Assembly (NCBI GenBank): GCA_964603125.1
Contig: CAZRUA010000001.1
Span: forward strand, 186,001-250,000
Reading direction: 5' to 3'
Source: CAZRUA01 sp964603125
GTDB lineage: Bacteria > Bacteroidota > Bacteroidia > B-17B0 > Aurantibacillaceae
DNA length: 64,000 nt
The position numbers were made by a program, and so were the translations under genes. The notes below the pieces were generated by a model. That model was given only the letters and a program-made list of their open reading frames with translations, was not told the DNA's origin and searched no databases. Positions 35,813-44,322 of this stretch are shown here, one piece after another; position 1 is the stretch's first letter, and each line of letters opens with the position of its first letter.

Positions 35813-36937
35813 TTATTTGGGAATGTTTAACAATTCGTTAGTTTTTAATGCTAAATCCATAAAAAGTACCTTTGGATTAGCATTTCGCTCGATATGATAA
35901 AAAGCTTTATTAAAGTCATCTACTAGTCGTTCATAGTTCCTTTGATGAACAAAATTGCAGAATTTCTTCACAAATTCTAGTTCATCTCCTCTGAGCTTAA
36001 TCATATCAGCACTTGCAAAGTTATGAATCAAACATTCTCTAAAAATTTGAATGCCATAATGCAAAAACAGTTTTTGTTTCTCTCTACCCAAAGATGCCAT
36101 TTCATCAATCCAAGGATTTATTTTAAAAACATCAAATTTTAAGGCAGCACGCATAAAGTTTTGAAACAATTGCAAGTTTTGTACGTTTTGGTTTGTATCG
36201 GCAACTAGGAATAAAGCTTCACGATAATTCCCTTCGCTTAAACGAGCCAAACTGTGTGCATTTTGAGTGTCAAGCTTAAAGCGTTCGATTAGTTTTTCGG
36301 CAATATCATTTTCGTCTATTGGCCCGAACTTTACTAATTGGGTACGACTTAAAATGGTGGCTAATAATTGCTCCATGTTATTGTTAACTAAAAAGAACAT
36401 GGTTTCATCAGGCGGCTCTTCAAGCATTTTTAGAAGCTTGTTTGCCGCAGTAGCATTCATTTTTTCGGGCTGCCAAATAATCATAATCTTTCCTTTACCT
36501 TCGTAACTGGTGTAGGAAAGTTTTTTAATGATTTCATTACTTTCTTCGGCTGGAATTATGGGCTGTTTGTTTTCAGCGTCTAATTCATTAAACCAATCAT
36601 TAATGTTTAAGTAAGGCTGAGCTAAAAAAGTTTCGCGAAATTCAGTCATTAAATCAGTACTTACTTTCACATCTTTACTGCTAGCAATAGGGAAAACAAA
36701 ATGTAAATCGGGATGAGCTAGTTTGTTTATTTTAAGGCAAGCAGGGCAAACACCACAGCTATCTTCAGGAGTTCTGTCTGAACAAAGAATATATCTCGAG
36801 AATGCCACGGCCATTGGCAAATTACCAACACCTTCGTTTCCAAAAAATAATTGCGCATGCGGAATACGGTTTTCTTGAACCATATTTCGTAAACGGTTTT
36901 TTACTTCAGGATGTCCAACTACGTCTTTAAATAACAT
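35813..36937 (-). CDS. holB: DNA polymerase III delta' subunit
   Basis: A 374-residue clamp-loader subunit. The P-loop position FFGNEGVGNLP (residues 31-41) has lost the Lys-Ser/Thr of a functional Walker A box, which is usual for delta'. The zinc module is intact: Cys52, Cys61, Cys64 and Cys67 (C-x8-C-x2-C-x2-C). The later sequence KMLEEPPDETMFFLVNNNMEQLLATILSRTQLVKF is typical of AAA+ clamp loaders. It helps load the sliding clamp at the replication fork. It lies 54 bp upstream of the RicT-like gene on the same strand and 45 bp after the DAHP synthase gene. Confidence 0.94.
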   Translation of the reverse strand: MLFKDVVGHPEVKNRLRNMVQENRIPHAQLFFGNEGVGNLPMAVAFSRYILCSDRTPEDSCGVCPACLKINKLAHPDLHFVFPIASSKDVKVSTDLMTEFRETFLAQPYLNINDWFNELDAENKQPIIPAEESNEIIKKLSYTSYEGKGKIMIIWQPEKMNATAANKLLKMLEEPPDETMFFLVNNNMEQLLATILSRTQLVKFGPIDENDIAEKLIERFKLDTQNAHSLARLSEGNYREALFLVADTNQNVQNLQLFQNFMRAALKFDVFKINPWIDEMASLGREKQKLFLHYGIQIFRECLIHNFASADMIKLRGDELEFVKKFCNFVHQRNYERLVDDFNKAFYHIERNANPKVLFMDLALKTNELLNIPK

Positions 36938-36982
36938 GCCGTGAAGATAGTAAAAAGGAACAGTATTTTTGGATAGCTTAAA

Positions 36983-38029
36983 TCAATTCTTGTTCAAAAT
37001 TTCGTTTTGAATACGAATGGATTCTTCGTGCATTAAAACACATATTTTTTCAACAAATTCTTTGGGTAGTCCTTTTTGAGAACCTGATTTTATGCGGCTT
37101 TCAAGAATTTCTTTCCATCTATTCAGTTGAAAAATAGTTACGTTGTTTTCTTTTTTGTAATTGCCTAATCGATTGATTATTTCGGAGCGTTTACCCAAGA
37201 TTCCAATTAATTCTTCGTCCAATTCGTCAATAATATTTCTTAAGTTCATTAATTCATTATTAAACTCACTGTTGTCCGAATACATGTTTCGGTAATTTAG
37301 ACTATGTAATAAAGTGTTTAAATCTTCGGGTAATAGCTGTTGTTTCGCATCACTCCATGCAGCATCAGGATTAATATGGCTTTCAATCATAAGACCATTC
37401 ATTCCTAAATCAAGGGCTTTTTGCGCTACTTCTTTGATAATGTCTCTTCTTCCGCAAATATGACTTGGGTCGCAAATTATGGGAAGATTTGGAAAAAGTG
37501 TTTTTAGCTCAATAGCAATTTCCCAAAAAGGTGGATTTCTATATTTTGATTTATCACTTGAGTGAAAACCGCGATGAATAGCTTTAATGTCGGTTATTCC
37601 AGCGTTGGCAATGCGTTCAATAGCTCCAATCCAAAGCTGTAAATCAGCATGAATTGGATTTTTAACCATTACCGGAATATTTACTCCTTTAAGTACATCA
37701 GCAATTTCTTGAACAGAGAATGGATTAACAGTTGTTCGGGCTCCAATCCATAAAACATCAACACCGTGCTTTAACGCTTCTTCTGCGTGATGAGCTGTGG
37801 CTACTTCAACAGTAGTTTTTAAACCGTATAGTTTCTGAACTTGATTCAACCAATTTAAACCTTCGCTTCCAATTCCTTCAAAACTATTGGGCCTAGTGCG
37901 TGGTTTCCAAATTCCAGCTCTAAATAAATCAACCGATTTTATTTTTGAAATTGCTTCCGCTGTTTTTAAAACCTGCTCCTCAGTCTCAGCTCCACAAGGC
38001 CCCGCAATTATTAATTTTGTTTGTTCCAA
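36983..38029 (-). CDS. Bifunctional 3-deoxy-7-phosphoheptulonate synthase / chorismate mutase
   Basis: A 348-residue fusion for aromatic amino-acid synthesis. The N-terminal part (about 1-255) is a DAHP synthase barrel with IIAGPCGAETEEQ, FRAGIWKPRTRPNSFEGIG, the ligand-binding KNPIHADLQLWIGAI, and ICDPSHICGRRD. The C-terminal 85 residues (about 262-348) form an all-helical AroQ-type chorismate mutase: ELMNLRNIIDELDEELIGIL, RSEIINRLGNYKKEN, ESRIKSGSQKGLPKEFVEKI. This joins the first step and a branch step of the shikimate route, likely with feedback control by prephenate-type ligands. Family order and length match Bacteroidota fusions. Confidence 0.95.
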   Translation of the reverse strand: MEQTKLIIAGPCGAETEEQVLKTAEAISKIKSVDLFRAGIWKPRTRPNSFEGIGSEGLNWLNQVQKLYGLKTTVEVATAHHAEEALKHGVDVLWIGARTTVNPFSVQEIADVLKGVNIPVMVKNPIHADLQLWIGAIERIANAGITDIKAIHRGFHSSDKSKYRNPPFWEIAIELKTLFPNLPIICDPSHICGRRDIIKEVAQKALDLGMNGLMIESHINPDAAWSDAKQQLLPEDLNTLLHSLNYRNMYSDNSEFNNELMNLRNIIDELDEELIGILGKRSEIINRLGNYKKENNVTIFQLNRWKEILESRIKSGSQKGLPKEFVEKICVLMHEESIRIQNEILNKN

Positions 38030-38034
38030 AATGT

Positions 38035-38475
38035 TTAATTAAAAATTCTTAAAATATTTCCATCCCAACTTGTATTATACTGCGTTGCTGGATATGCACT
38101 AGGTGTTTGCATAATGCTTCCATCATAAGGAGAAAATCTGCTTTTACATATAGTGTCAAACATATATTGCTGTGTATTGTTAAAGTATAAGATTGCGCTT
38201 GCATTTGTTTTGCCTTCGTGCGGACACTCCCTTTCAAAAGCTTTAAAATCATTGGCGCCCGAACGAAAGACAATAATTCCTTTTCCTCCACCATTCACAT
38301 AAATCCAACCCGTAACTACATTCAAATTAAAAAACTGCGGATCTGTTTTATAAATAGTAATATTTACAGGGTATTGATTGTTAGGATTTTGTTGTGCTTG
38401 ATTATTTTTTTTGCACGAAATGATTGCAATCGAAAATAATATAACAACTATAAATGCTAGTTTTAATTTTTGCAT
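38035..38475 (-). CDS. Rieske-like lipoprotein lacking one iron-sulfur ligand
   Basis: A 146-residue lipoprotein with lipobox IISC (Cys21). The later sequence has the outline of a Rieske domain: first box ECPHEG (Cys84, His86) and second box around TICKSRFSPYDGS. In true Rieske proteins the second box is Cys-x2-His; here Cys110 is followed by Lys-Ser-Arg113, so the second histidine is missing. With Cys84, His86 and Cys110 only, a standard [2Fe-2S] cluster is unlikely. It may keep the fold without the cluster. It lies 5 bp before the DAHP synthase gene on the same strand. Envelope location is clear; function is unknown. Confidence 0.75.
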   Translation of the reverse strand: MQKLKLAFIVVILFSIAIISCKKNNQAQQNPNNQYPVNITIYKTDPQFFNLNVVTGWIYVNGGGKGIIVFRSGANDFKAFERECPHEGKTNASAILYFNNTQQYMFDTICKSRFSPYDGSIMQTPSAYPATQYNTSWDGNILRIFN

Positions 38476-38516
38476 GGTATTAAATCAAAAACTATGTTAA
38501 GGAAGATGTTGAATTT

Positions 38517-38547
38517 GTTGAGTATCTAATATATTCCCTTATTTTTG
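38517..38547 (+). promoter_or_regulatory. Promoter candidate upstream of the S41 protease gene
   Basis: GTTG at 38517-38520 lies 19 bases before TATTTTTG (38540-38547), which fits TAnnTTTG. Transcription would begin near 38552, leaving a leader of about 13 bases before the ATG at 38565. Confidence 0.55.
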
Positions 38548-38564
38548 TACGGTAAAGTTACTAA

Positions 38565-40175
38565 ATGGAAGATTACCAACCAAAACGAAATTTAAAGGCC
38601 TTAATGCCCGTGTTTTTTGCACTAACATTAATTGCTGGAGTGCTTATTGGGTATAGACTAAATTTTTCTAAGGAATACCCTATGGCTAGAACTGGAGGCG
38701 GAGGTAAGCTAGAGGGAGTTTTAAATTACATTACGGCTCAGTATGTAGATACGATTAATAAAGATGATTTGGAGGATAAAACTTTAACGGCCATGCTTCA
38801 CTCGCTCGATCCTCATAGTGATTATATTCCAGCAAGTGATTTAGAAATGAGTGATGAACCTTTAAAAGGTAATTTTGATGGTATAGGAGTAGAGTTTAAT
38901 ATTTTTGACGATACAATTACAGTGGTGAGTCCAATTGAGGGTGGCCCTTCAGAAAAGGCTGGGATATTGGCTGGCGATAAGTTTATTACAGTGAATAAAG
39001 AAAAGGTAGCTGGTGTAAAAATTACCAATAAGCAAGTTTTTGATAAGTTGCGCGGCGAAAGAGGAACTAAGGTTGTGATTGAAATTAAACGCGCTGGTGA
39101 ACCTAAATTAATTCCGTTTACAATTAAACGAGATGAAATTCCTTTGCATAGTTTAGATGCAGCTTATATCATACCTAATACAAACATTGGCTATATAAAA
39201 ATTTCAAGATTTGCTGCACCTACTTTTGATGAGTACAAGCAAGCACGCAGTAAATTAACTAAGCAGGGAATGAAAAAGTTAATTGTTGATTTGCGTGGAA
39301 ATGGCGGTGGTTATTTAAATACAGCTGTTGATTTAGCAGATGAGTTCTTGTCTAAGGGAATGCAAATTGTTTATACTAAAGGAAAGGCATCACCTAAAAA
39401 GTCTTATATGGCTACAGAGCAAGGAGCTTTTGAAAACAACCCATTATGTGTTTTAATCGATGAAAATTCGGCATCGGCAAGCGAAATTTTAGCTGGTTGT
39501 TTGCAAGATAACGACAGAGCTACAATTGTTGGAAGACGCAGTTTTGGAAAGGGTTTAGTGCAAGATCAAATTCCGTTTTCTGATGGTTCAGCTATGCGTT
39601 TAACAATAGCAAGATATTACACGCCAAGCGGACGATGCATTCAAAAGCCTTATACAAATGGTAATGATGAATATTATAATGAAGAGTTAACTCGTTATTC
39701 ATCTGGTGAATTATATAATGCTGATAGTATAAAATTTGCCGACAGTTTGAAATACAAAACAGTAAGTGGTAAAACAGTTTATGGTGGAGGTGGCATTATG
39801 CCAGATGTTTTTGTTCCTTTAGATACAAGTTATAGAAGTGTTTACCTTTCTAAGATATCTTATAGTGGTTTAATTAATCAATATGCTTTTGATTACACAG
39901 ATAAGAATAGAAAAGCTTTAAAGTACTATAAAGATGCCACGAGTTATATAAATACATTTGTGGTTAGTAACGAAATGATTAATGCTTTTTACGCTTATGC
40001 CGAGAAGAATAAAATATCTCGTAATACAGCTGATATTGCAAAAAGCGGAGAATACATTAAATTGCAAATAAAAGCTTTAATAGGACGAAATTTATTTGGC
40101 AATGATGCTTATTATCCTATACTTCATTTAAACGACAACACTCTGAAAAAGGCTGTTGACCTAATGAAGAAATAA
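38565..40175 (+). CDS. S41 family C-terminal processing peptidase (CtpA-like)
   Basis: A 536-residue serine protease. A membrane anchor or uncleaved signal lies at about 11-28. A PDZ domain (about 95-180, FDGIGVEFNIFDDTITVVSPIEGGPSEKAG) is followed by the S41 catalytic domain (about 195-370). The Ser-Ala-Ser-Ala-Ser cluster at 302-306, in DENSASASEILAG, and the Lys in RRSFGKGLVQ (about 327) give the catalytic Ser-Lys pair expected for the family. The protease trims or degrades periplasmic proteins after recognising their C-terminus. The C-terminal 150 residues are a helical extension. It converges with the UDP-glucuronate decarboxylase gene, with one base between stops. Confidence 0.95.
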   Translation: MEDYQPKRNLKALMPVFFALTLIAGVLIGYRLNFSKEYPMARTGGGGKLEGVLNYITAQYVDTINKDDLEDKTLTAMLHSLDPHSDYIPASDLEMSDEPLKGNFDGIGVEFNIFDDTITVVSPIEGGPSEKAGILAGDKFITVNKEKVAGVKITNKQVFDKLRGERGTKVVIEIKRAGEPKLIPFTIKRDEIPLHSLDAAYIIPNTNIGYIKISRFAAPTFDEYKQARSKLTKQGMKKLIVDLRGNGGGYLNTAVDLADEFLSKGMQIVYTKGKASPKKSYMATEQGAFENNPLCVLIDENSASASEILAGCLQDNDRATIVGRRSFGKGLVQDQIPFSDGSAMRLTIARYYTPSGRCIQKPYTNGNDEYYNEELTRYSSGELYNADSIKFADSLKYKTVSGKTVYGGGGIMPDVFVPLDTSYRSVYLSKISYSGLINQYAFDYTDKNRKALKYYKDATSYINTFVVSNEMINAFYAYAEKNKISRNTADIAKSGEYIKLQIKALIGRNLFGNDAYYPILHLNDNTLKKAVDLMKK

Positions 40176-40176
40176 A

Positions 40177-41157
40177 TTATTTATTACTAAATTCTCTGTG
40201 TTCAGTTTTAAATAATTCATCTTGTGTTAAGCTCTTAAAGTAATCGTAAGTTATTTTTAAACCTTCGGCACGGGACACCTTTGGTTCCCAACCTAAAATT
40301 TCTTTTGCTTTACTAATGTCGGGACGACGTTGTTTTGGATCGTCTTTAGGTAAAGGCAACGAAATTAGTTTTTGTTTGGTACCTGTAAGTTTTATAATTT
40401 CTTCACCAAATTCTTTAATTGTTATTTCGCTTGGATTACCAATATTAACAGGTAAATGATAATTGCTTAGTAATAATTTATAGATACCATCTACCAAATC
40501 ATCTACGTAGCAAAAGCTGCGGGTTTGGCTACCATCACCAAACATAGTTAAATCTTCTCCGCGCAATGCTTGCCCAATAAATGCAGGTAATACGCGACCA
40601 TCGTTCAAACGCATACGAGGGCCGTAAGTGTTGAAGATTCTAACAATACGAGTTTCTAAATTGTGCGATTGATTGTAAGCCATAGTTAACGCTTCCATAA
40701 AACGCTTAGCCTCATCGTAGCAACCTCTTGGGCCAACAGGGTTTACATTACCCCAATATTCTTCCGTTTGCGGATGAACAATAGGATCACCATAAACTTC
40801 GCTGGTAGATGCTACGAGAACACGAGCATTTTTTACACGAGCTAAACCTAAAACATTATGTGTTCCTAAGGAAGAAACTTTTAGTGTTTGAATAGGGATT
40901 TTTAAGTAATCAATAGGGCTTGCAGGCGAAGCAAAATGCATGATATAATCTATCTTGCCTGGCACATGAATAAACTTAGATACATCGTGGTGATAAAACT
41001 CAAACTGTTTAAGTTTAAAAAGATGTTCAATGTTTTTTAAATCACCTGTAATTAAGTTGTCCATACCAACTACTTCATAACCTTCTTTAATAAATTTATC
41101 GCAAAGGTGAGAACCTAAAAAGCCTGCCGCACCTGTAATTAAAACTCTTTTTGCCAT
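40177..41157 (-). CDS. UDP-glucuronate decarboxylase (UXS-type SDR)
   Basis: A 326-residue extended SDR. The NAD motif GAAGFLGS is at residues 9-16, then HFASPASPIDYLKIP, the Ser of ASTSEVYGDP, and the catalytic Tyr-x3-Lys in CYDEAKRF. Asp/Arg positions GPRGCYDEAKR and NTYGPRMRLNDGRV match UDP-xylose synthase. It converts UDP-glucuronate to UDP-xylose. It is last in a four-gene operon behind the aminotransferase, ugd and a methyltransferase: ugd makes UDP-GlcA and this enzyme decarboxylates it, feeding capsule, LPS or glycoprotein synthesis. A gap of 11 bp separates it from the methyltransferase gene. Confidence 0.94.
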   Translation of the reverse strand: MAKRVLITGAAGFLGSHLCDKFIKEGYEVVGMDNLITGDLKNIEHLFKLKQFEFYHHDVSKFIHVPGKIDYIMHFASPASPIDYLKIPIQTLKVSSLGTHNVLGLARVKNARVLVASTSEVYGDPIVHPQTEEYWGNVNPVGPRGCYDEAKRFMEALTMAYNQSHNLETRIVRIFNTYGPRMRLNDGRVLPAFIGQALRGEDLTMFGDGSQTRSFCYVDDLVDGIYKLLLSNYHLPVNIGNPSEITIKEFGEEIIKLTGTKQKLISLPLPKDDPKQRRPDISKAKEILGWEPKVSRAEGLKITYDYFKSLTQDELFKTEHREFSNK

Positions 41158-41168
41158 TTTATATAATT

Positions 41169-41705
41169 TTATTCTTCACACTCAAACACAATGGCTGGCG
41201 GAAGATTTAATAATGTAAATCGTTTTGAAATAGAACTAAATGTATCTTTTAAATTACTGTAGTTTAAAAAACTATATTGAAATTGAACAAATTTACTTCC
41301 AGTTTTTAAAACTTGTTTGCTCTGTGAAAGTATATTGTTTACAACTGTTTTAGGCATCATCGCTAATGGCAATGATGAAATAACAGCATCTACTTTTTCA
41401 ATATTATGTTTCTTTAAAATTTCTTGAATATCTTCGGCACTCTGCTGTTCTAGGCTAAAACGCTTGTCTTTAATTTCGTTCAGAATTTTTGAACAAAACT
41501 CTTGGTTAATTTCAAAACTAATTAGTTTTGAATTAGGGCTCATTCGTTTTAAAATTTCTTTTGTAATGCAACCATCACCCACACCATATTCAACAACATG
41601 AACGTCCTTACTAAAATCAATAGATTCAAGCATATTGTTTACCAAAAAACTCGAACTAGGAGCAACAGAACCAACTGTTTTTATATTTTTTAATTTAAAG
41701 CCCAT
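41169..41705 (-). CDS. SAM-dependent methyltransferase between ugd and UXS
   Basis: A 178-residue protein with a class I SAM-binding motif VVEYGVGDGCITKEIL (about residues 39-54), an acidic loop end SFEIN, and a later post-I region DAVISSLPLAMMPK. It resembles the small group around phospholipid N-methyltransferase and rRNA adenine dimethylase-like proteins. Substrate is unknown. It starts 1 bp after the ugd stop, so it is tightly coupled to the nucleotide-sugar genes; that placement suggests a sugar, lipid or polysaccharide modification, but this is inference. Confidence 0.85.
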   Translation of the reverse strand: MGFKLKNIKTVGSVAPSSSFLVNNMLESIDFSKDVHVVEYGVGDGCITKEILKRMSPNSKLISFEINQEFCSKILNEIKDKRFSLEQQSAEDIQEILKKHNIEKVDAVISSLPLAMMPKTVVNNILSQSKQVLKTGSKFVQFQYSFLNYSNLKDTFSSISKRFTLLNLPPAIVFECEE

Positions 41706-41706
41706 T

Positions 41707-43017
41707 TTATTTTATTACCTCACGGCCAATGCTAGAGTAGTAATAACCTAATTTTTTCAATTGATCAGTACCGTATAAATTACGACCGTCGAAAATAACT
41801 TTGTTTTTTAGTGCCGCCGAAACCTTTGCAAAATCAGGAGTCCTGAAAACACTCCATTCGGTTGCAATAATTAATGCATCAGCATTTGTTAAAACATCAT
41901 ATTGATTTTCGCCAAACTTTATTTTATCGCCTAATACATTTTTCACATTGTTCATCGCTTCAGGGTCAAATGCGCTAACAGTTGCACCAGCTGCCAACAA
42001 TTCATCAATAATGTATAATGCTGGAGCTTCGCGAATATCGTCAGTATCAGGTTTAAATGCTAAGCCCCATAAAGCAAAATGTTTGCCTTTTAAATCGTTG
42101 TTAAAATAATTTTTAATCTTAGGAATAATAATAGTTTTTTGAGTTTCATTTACTTCCATTACAGCTTTCAAAATTTTGAAATCGTAATTTACTTCCGTAG
42201 CTGATTTCTCAATTGCTTGCACATCTTTTGGGAAACAGCTTCCGCCATATCCTATTCCTGGGAATAAAAAACGTTTTCCAATTCTATCATCACTACCTAT
42301 ACCAATACGCACCATATCAACGTCGGCACCAACACGCTCGCACATGTTAGCAATTTCATTCATAAATGTAATTTTAGTTGCTAAAAATGCATTGGCTGCA
42401 TATTTGGTAAGTTCGGCGGATTTTTCATCCATAAAAATAATCGGATTTCCTTGACGAACGTATGGTTTGTAAAGTTCCTCCATTATTTTACGAGCACGCT
42501 CACTGCTACTTCCAATTACAACTCTATCTGGTTTTAAGAAATCATCTACCGCAAAACCTTCACGCAAAAACTCAGGATTAGAGACTACATCAAACTCTAC
42601 TTTTGCATGTTTAGCAAGTGCCTCGCGCACTTTATCTGCAGTTCCAACAGGCACTGTGCTTTTATCAACAATAACTTTATAATCTTTAATAATTTTTCCT
42701 AGGTCATCGGCTACGCCCAAAATATAGCGTAAATCAGCACTTCCATCTTCGCCTGGAGGTGTTGGTAATGCTAAAAAAATGACACTTGCATTTTCAATTG
42801 CCTCATTAAGGTTGGTGGTGAAATGTAATCTACCATCTTTGATGTTTCGGTGAAATAAGACGTCAAGATGAGGTTCGTAAATGGGAACAACACCATCTTT
42901 CATTTTCTGAACTTTCTCTGCGTTGATATCAACACAAACCACGTTGTTTCCTGTCTCCGCCAAACAAGTTCCTGTAACTAAGCCTACGTAACCTGTTCCA
43001 ACTACTGCTATATTCAT
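41707..43017 (-). CDS. ugd: UDP-glucose 6-dehydrogenase
   Basis: A 436-residue enzyme that oxidises UDP-glucose twice with NAD+ to UDP-glucuronate. The Rossmann motif GTGYVGLVTG is at residues 7-16, the helix bearing LALPTPPGEDGSADL follows, and the catalytic cysteine is in GYGGSCFPKDVQAI. Other conserved stretches are VSNPEFLREGFAVDDF and WGLAFKPDTDDIREAPA. Length is normal. The start codon is 3 bp after the aminotransferase stop and the stop is 1 bp before the methyltransferase start. Its product is the substrate of the UXS-type decarboxylase at the end of the operon. Confidence 0.97.
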   Translation of the reverse strand: MNIAVVGTGYVGLVTGTCLAETGNNVVCVDINAEKVQKMKDGVVPIYEPHLDVLFHRNIKDGRLHFTTNLNEAIENASVIFLALPTPPGEDGSADLRYILGVADDLGKIIKDYKVIVDKSTVPVGTADKVREALAKHAKVEFDVVSNPEFLREGFAVDDFLKPDRVVIGSSSERARKIMEELYKPYVRQGNPIIFMDEKSAELTKYAANAFLATKITFMNEIANMCERVGADVDMVRIGIGSDDRIGKRFLFPGIGYGGSCFPKDVQAIEKSATEVNYDFKILKAVMEVNETQKTIIIPKIKNYFNNDLKGKHFALWGLAFKPDTDDIREAPALYIIDELLAAGATVSAFDPEAMNNVKNVLGDKIKFGENQYDVLTNADALIIATEWSVFRTPDFAKVSAALKNKVIFDGRNLYGTDQLKKLGYYYSSIGREVIK

Positions 43018-43020
43018 TGG

Positions 43021-44247
43021 TTATTTATTTAAAAATTCTAATACGTTTGTTGTAATGTAATTTACAGCATCACCAACAGTTTGAATGTTTTCAGCTTGAT
43101 CGTCTGGAATAGCGATATTGAATTCTNNNNNNNNNNTAATGTAATTTAATGTTTCTTCATCCAATTCGGTGTGCATTGGTAATGAAATAACATTGTTACA
43201 TAAATCTATGGTTGTTTGAAAGTCCTCATCTTTAAATCTAACATCAGCATAAGCTTTTTGATGGTGTAAAGGTTTTGGATAGTAAATCATTGCAGGTATT
43301 TCTTTACTTGCTAAAAACTCATTTAGCGCATTTCTATCGGCACCTTTAAGTTGTAAAGTGTATTGATGAAATACATGCGTTGAATTAGTTGCGCGCACAG
43401 GGGTTTTAATTTTTGGATGATTTGCAAAAGCTTTGTCATAATATGCTGCAGCATGATTACGAGCAATAGCATATTCATCTAATTGCTTCAATTTCACATT
43501 TAAAACTGCAGCTTGTATACTGTCTAATCTTGAGTTTACACCAATATCATCATGAATGTACTGAACAGATTGACCGTGGTTGGCAATCATTCTAACGCGT
43601 GCAGCTAATTTATCATCATTGGTGTATAAAGCACCACCATCACCATAGCAGCCTAAGTTTTTTGAAGGGAAAAAGGATGTACAACCAATTGTTCCAATTG
43701 TTCCACCTTTTGCTTTGCTACCGTTTTTGAATGTATAATCTGCTCCAATTGCCTGAGCCACATCTTCAATTACAAATAAATTATGTTTTTTAGCAATTTC
43801 CATAATTGGTTCCATATCAGCACATTGACCATATAAATGAACCGGAACAATTGCTTTTGTTTTAGGCGTAATTGCTTTTTCAATTGCACTTGGGTCTATT
43901 GTAAAAGTATCTGGATTTACTTCAACTAAAACGGGTTTTAATCTCAATAAAGCAATTACTTCTGCAGTAGCAACATAAGTGAAATTAGCTGTAATTACTT
44001 CATCACCAGGCTCAAGGTTTAAAGCCATCATAGCTATTTGCAAGGCATCTGTACCATTTGCGCAAGGAATTACATGCTTAACGTTTAAGTATTTTTCAAG
44101 GTTTAATTGAAATTCTTTAACAGCTGGACCATTGATAAATGCTGTATTATCAATTACGTTTTTAATGGCAGAATCAACTTCAGTTTTGATTTTCTCGTAC
44201 TGAGTTTTTAGATCAACCATTTGTATTTTTTTCTGTAAGCTTACCAT
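43021..44247 (-). CDS. DegT/DnrJ/EryC1/StrS sugar aminotransferase (carries a spurious insert)
   Basis: A PLP-dependent sugar aminotransferase (fold type I). The PLP-lysine lies in SFFPSKNLGCYGDGGAL, with FIEDVAQAIGADY-type Asp-x2-Gln (VIEDVAQAIGA) upstream and NSRLDSIQAAVL downstream, all characteristic of the family. It transfers amino groups to keto-sugars for surface glycans. As written the frame has 408 codons including four unknown ones, but an 84-bp segment (43053-43136) is not part of the gene. Removing it joins ETLNYI directly to TTNVLEFLNK and gives a normal 380-residue protein ending 3 bp before ugd. First gene of the nucleotide-sugar operon. Confidence 0.9.
   Translation of the reverse strand: MVSLQKKIQMVDLKTQYEKIKTEVDSAIKNVIDNTAFINGPAVKEFQLNLEKYLNVKHVIPCANGTDALQIAMMALNLEPGDEVITANFTYVATAEVIALLRLKPVLVEVNPDTFTIDPSAIEKAITPKTKAIVPVHLYGQCADMEPIMEIAKKHNLFVIEDVAQAIGADYTFKNGSKAKGGTIGTIGCTSFFPSKNLGCYGDGGALYTNDDKLAARVRMIANHGQSVQYIHDDIGVNSRLDSIQAAVLNVKLKQLDEYAIARNHAAAYYDKAFANHPKIKTPVRATNSTHVFHQYTLQLKGADRNALNEFLASKEIPAMIYYPKPLHHQKAYADVRFKDEDFQTTIDLCNNVISLPMHTELDEETLNYIXXXXEFNIAIPDDQAENIQTVGDAVNYITTNVLEFLNK
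43053..43126 (-). other. Misplaced fragment of acpP (acyl carrier protein) sequence
   Basis: On the minus strand this piece encodes EFNIAIPDDQAENIQTVGDA followed by VNYI, the classic helix II-III region of acyl carrier protein, and nothing of the Ser-bearing DSL part. It is flanked by the 12-mer TAATGTAATTTA at 43053-43064, which recurs at 43137-43148 in the aminotransferase. The shared 12-mer shows how an acpP read could have been joined here. I treat it as an assembly artefact, not a gene. Confidence 0.75.
43127..43136. other. Assembly gap of 10 N
   Basis: Ten unknown bases inside the aminotransferase gene, directly next to the misplaced acpP fragment. The true distance is not known; the flanking 12-mer identity suggests that nothing is missing and that the gap plus fragment are extra. 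Confidence 0.95.
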
Positions 44248-44322
44248 AGTATTTTAATGAAAGGCGAATATACCAAAAAATACCAAAAAAGCAGCTTAAA
44301 AAAGCCTTGTTTTTCGGATTTA

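Noticed and set aside
43021..43126. A genuine acpP gene in the sugar operon
   Set aside because: Only the helix II-III part is present, the Ser-bearing half is absent, and the last ten codons belong to the aminotransferase; the shared 12-mer explains the join.
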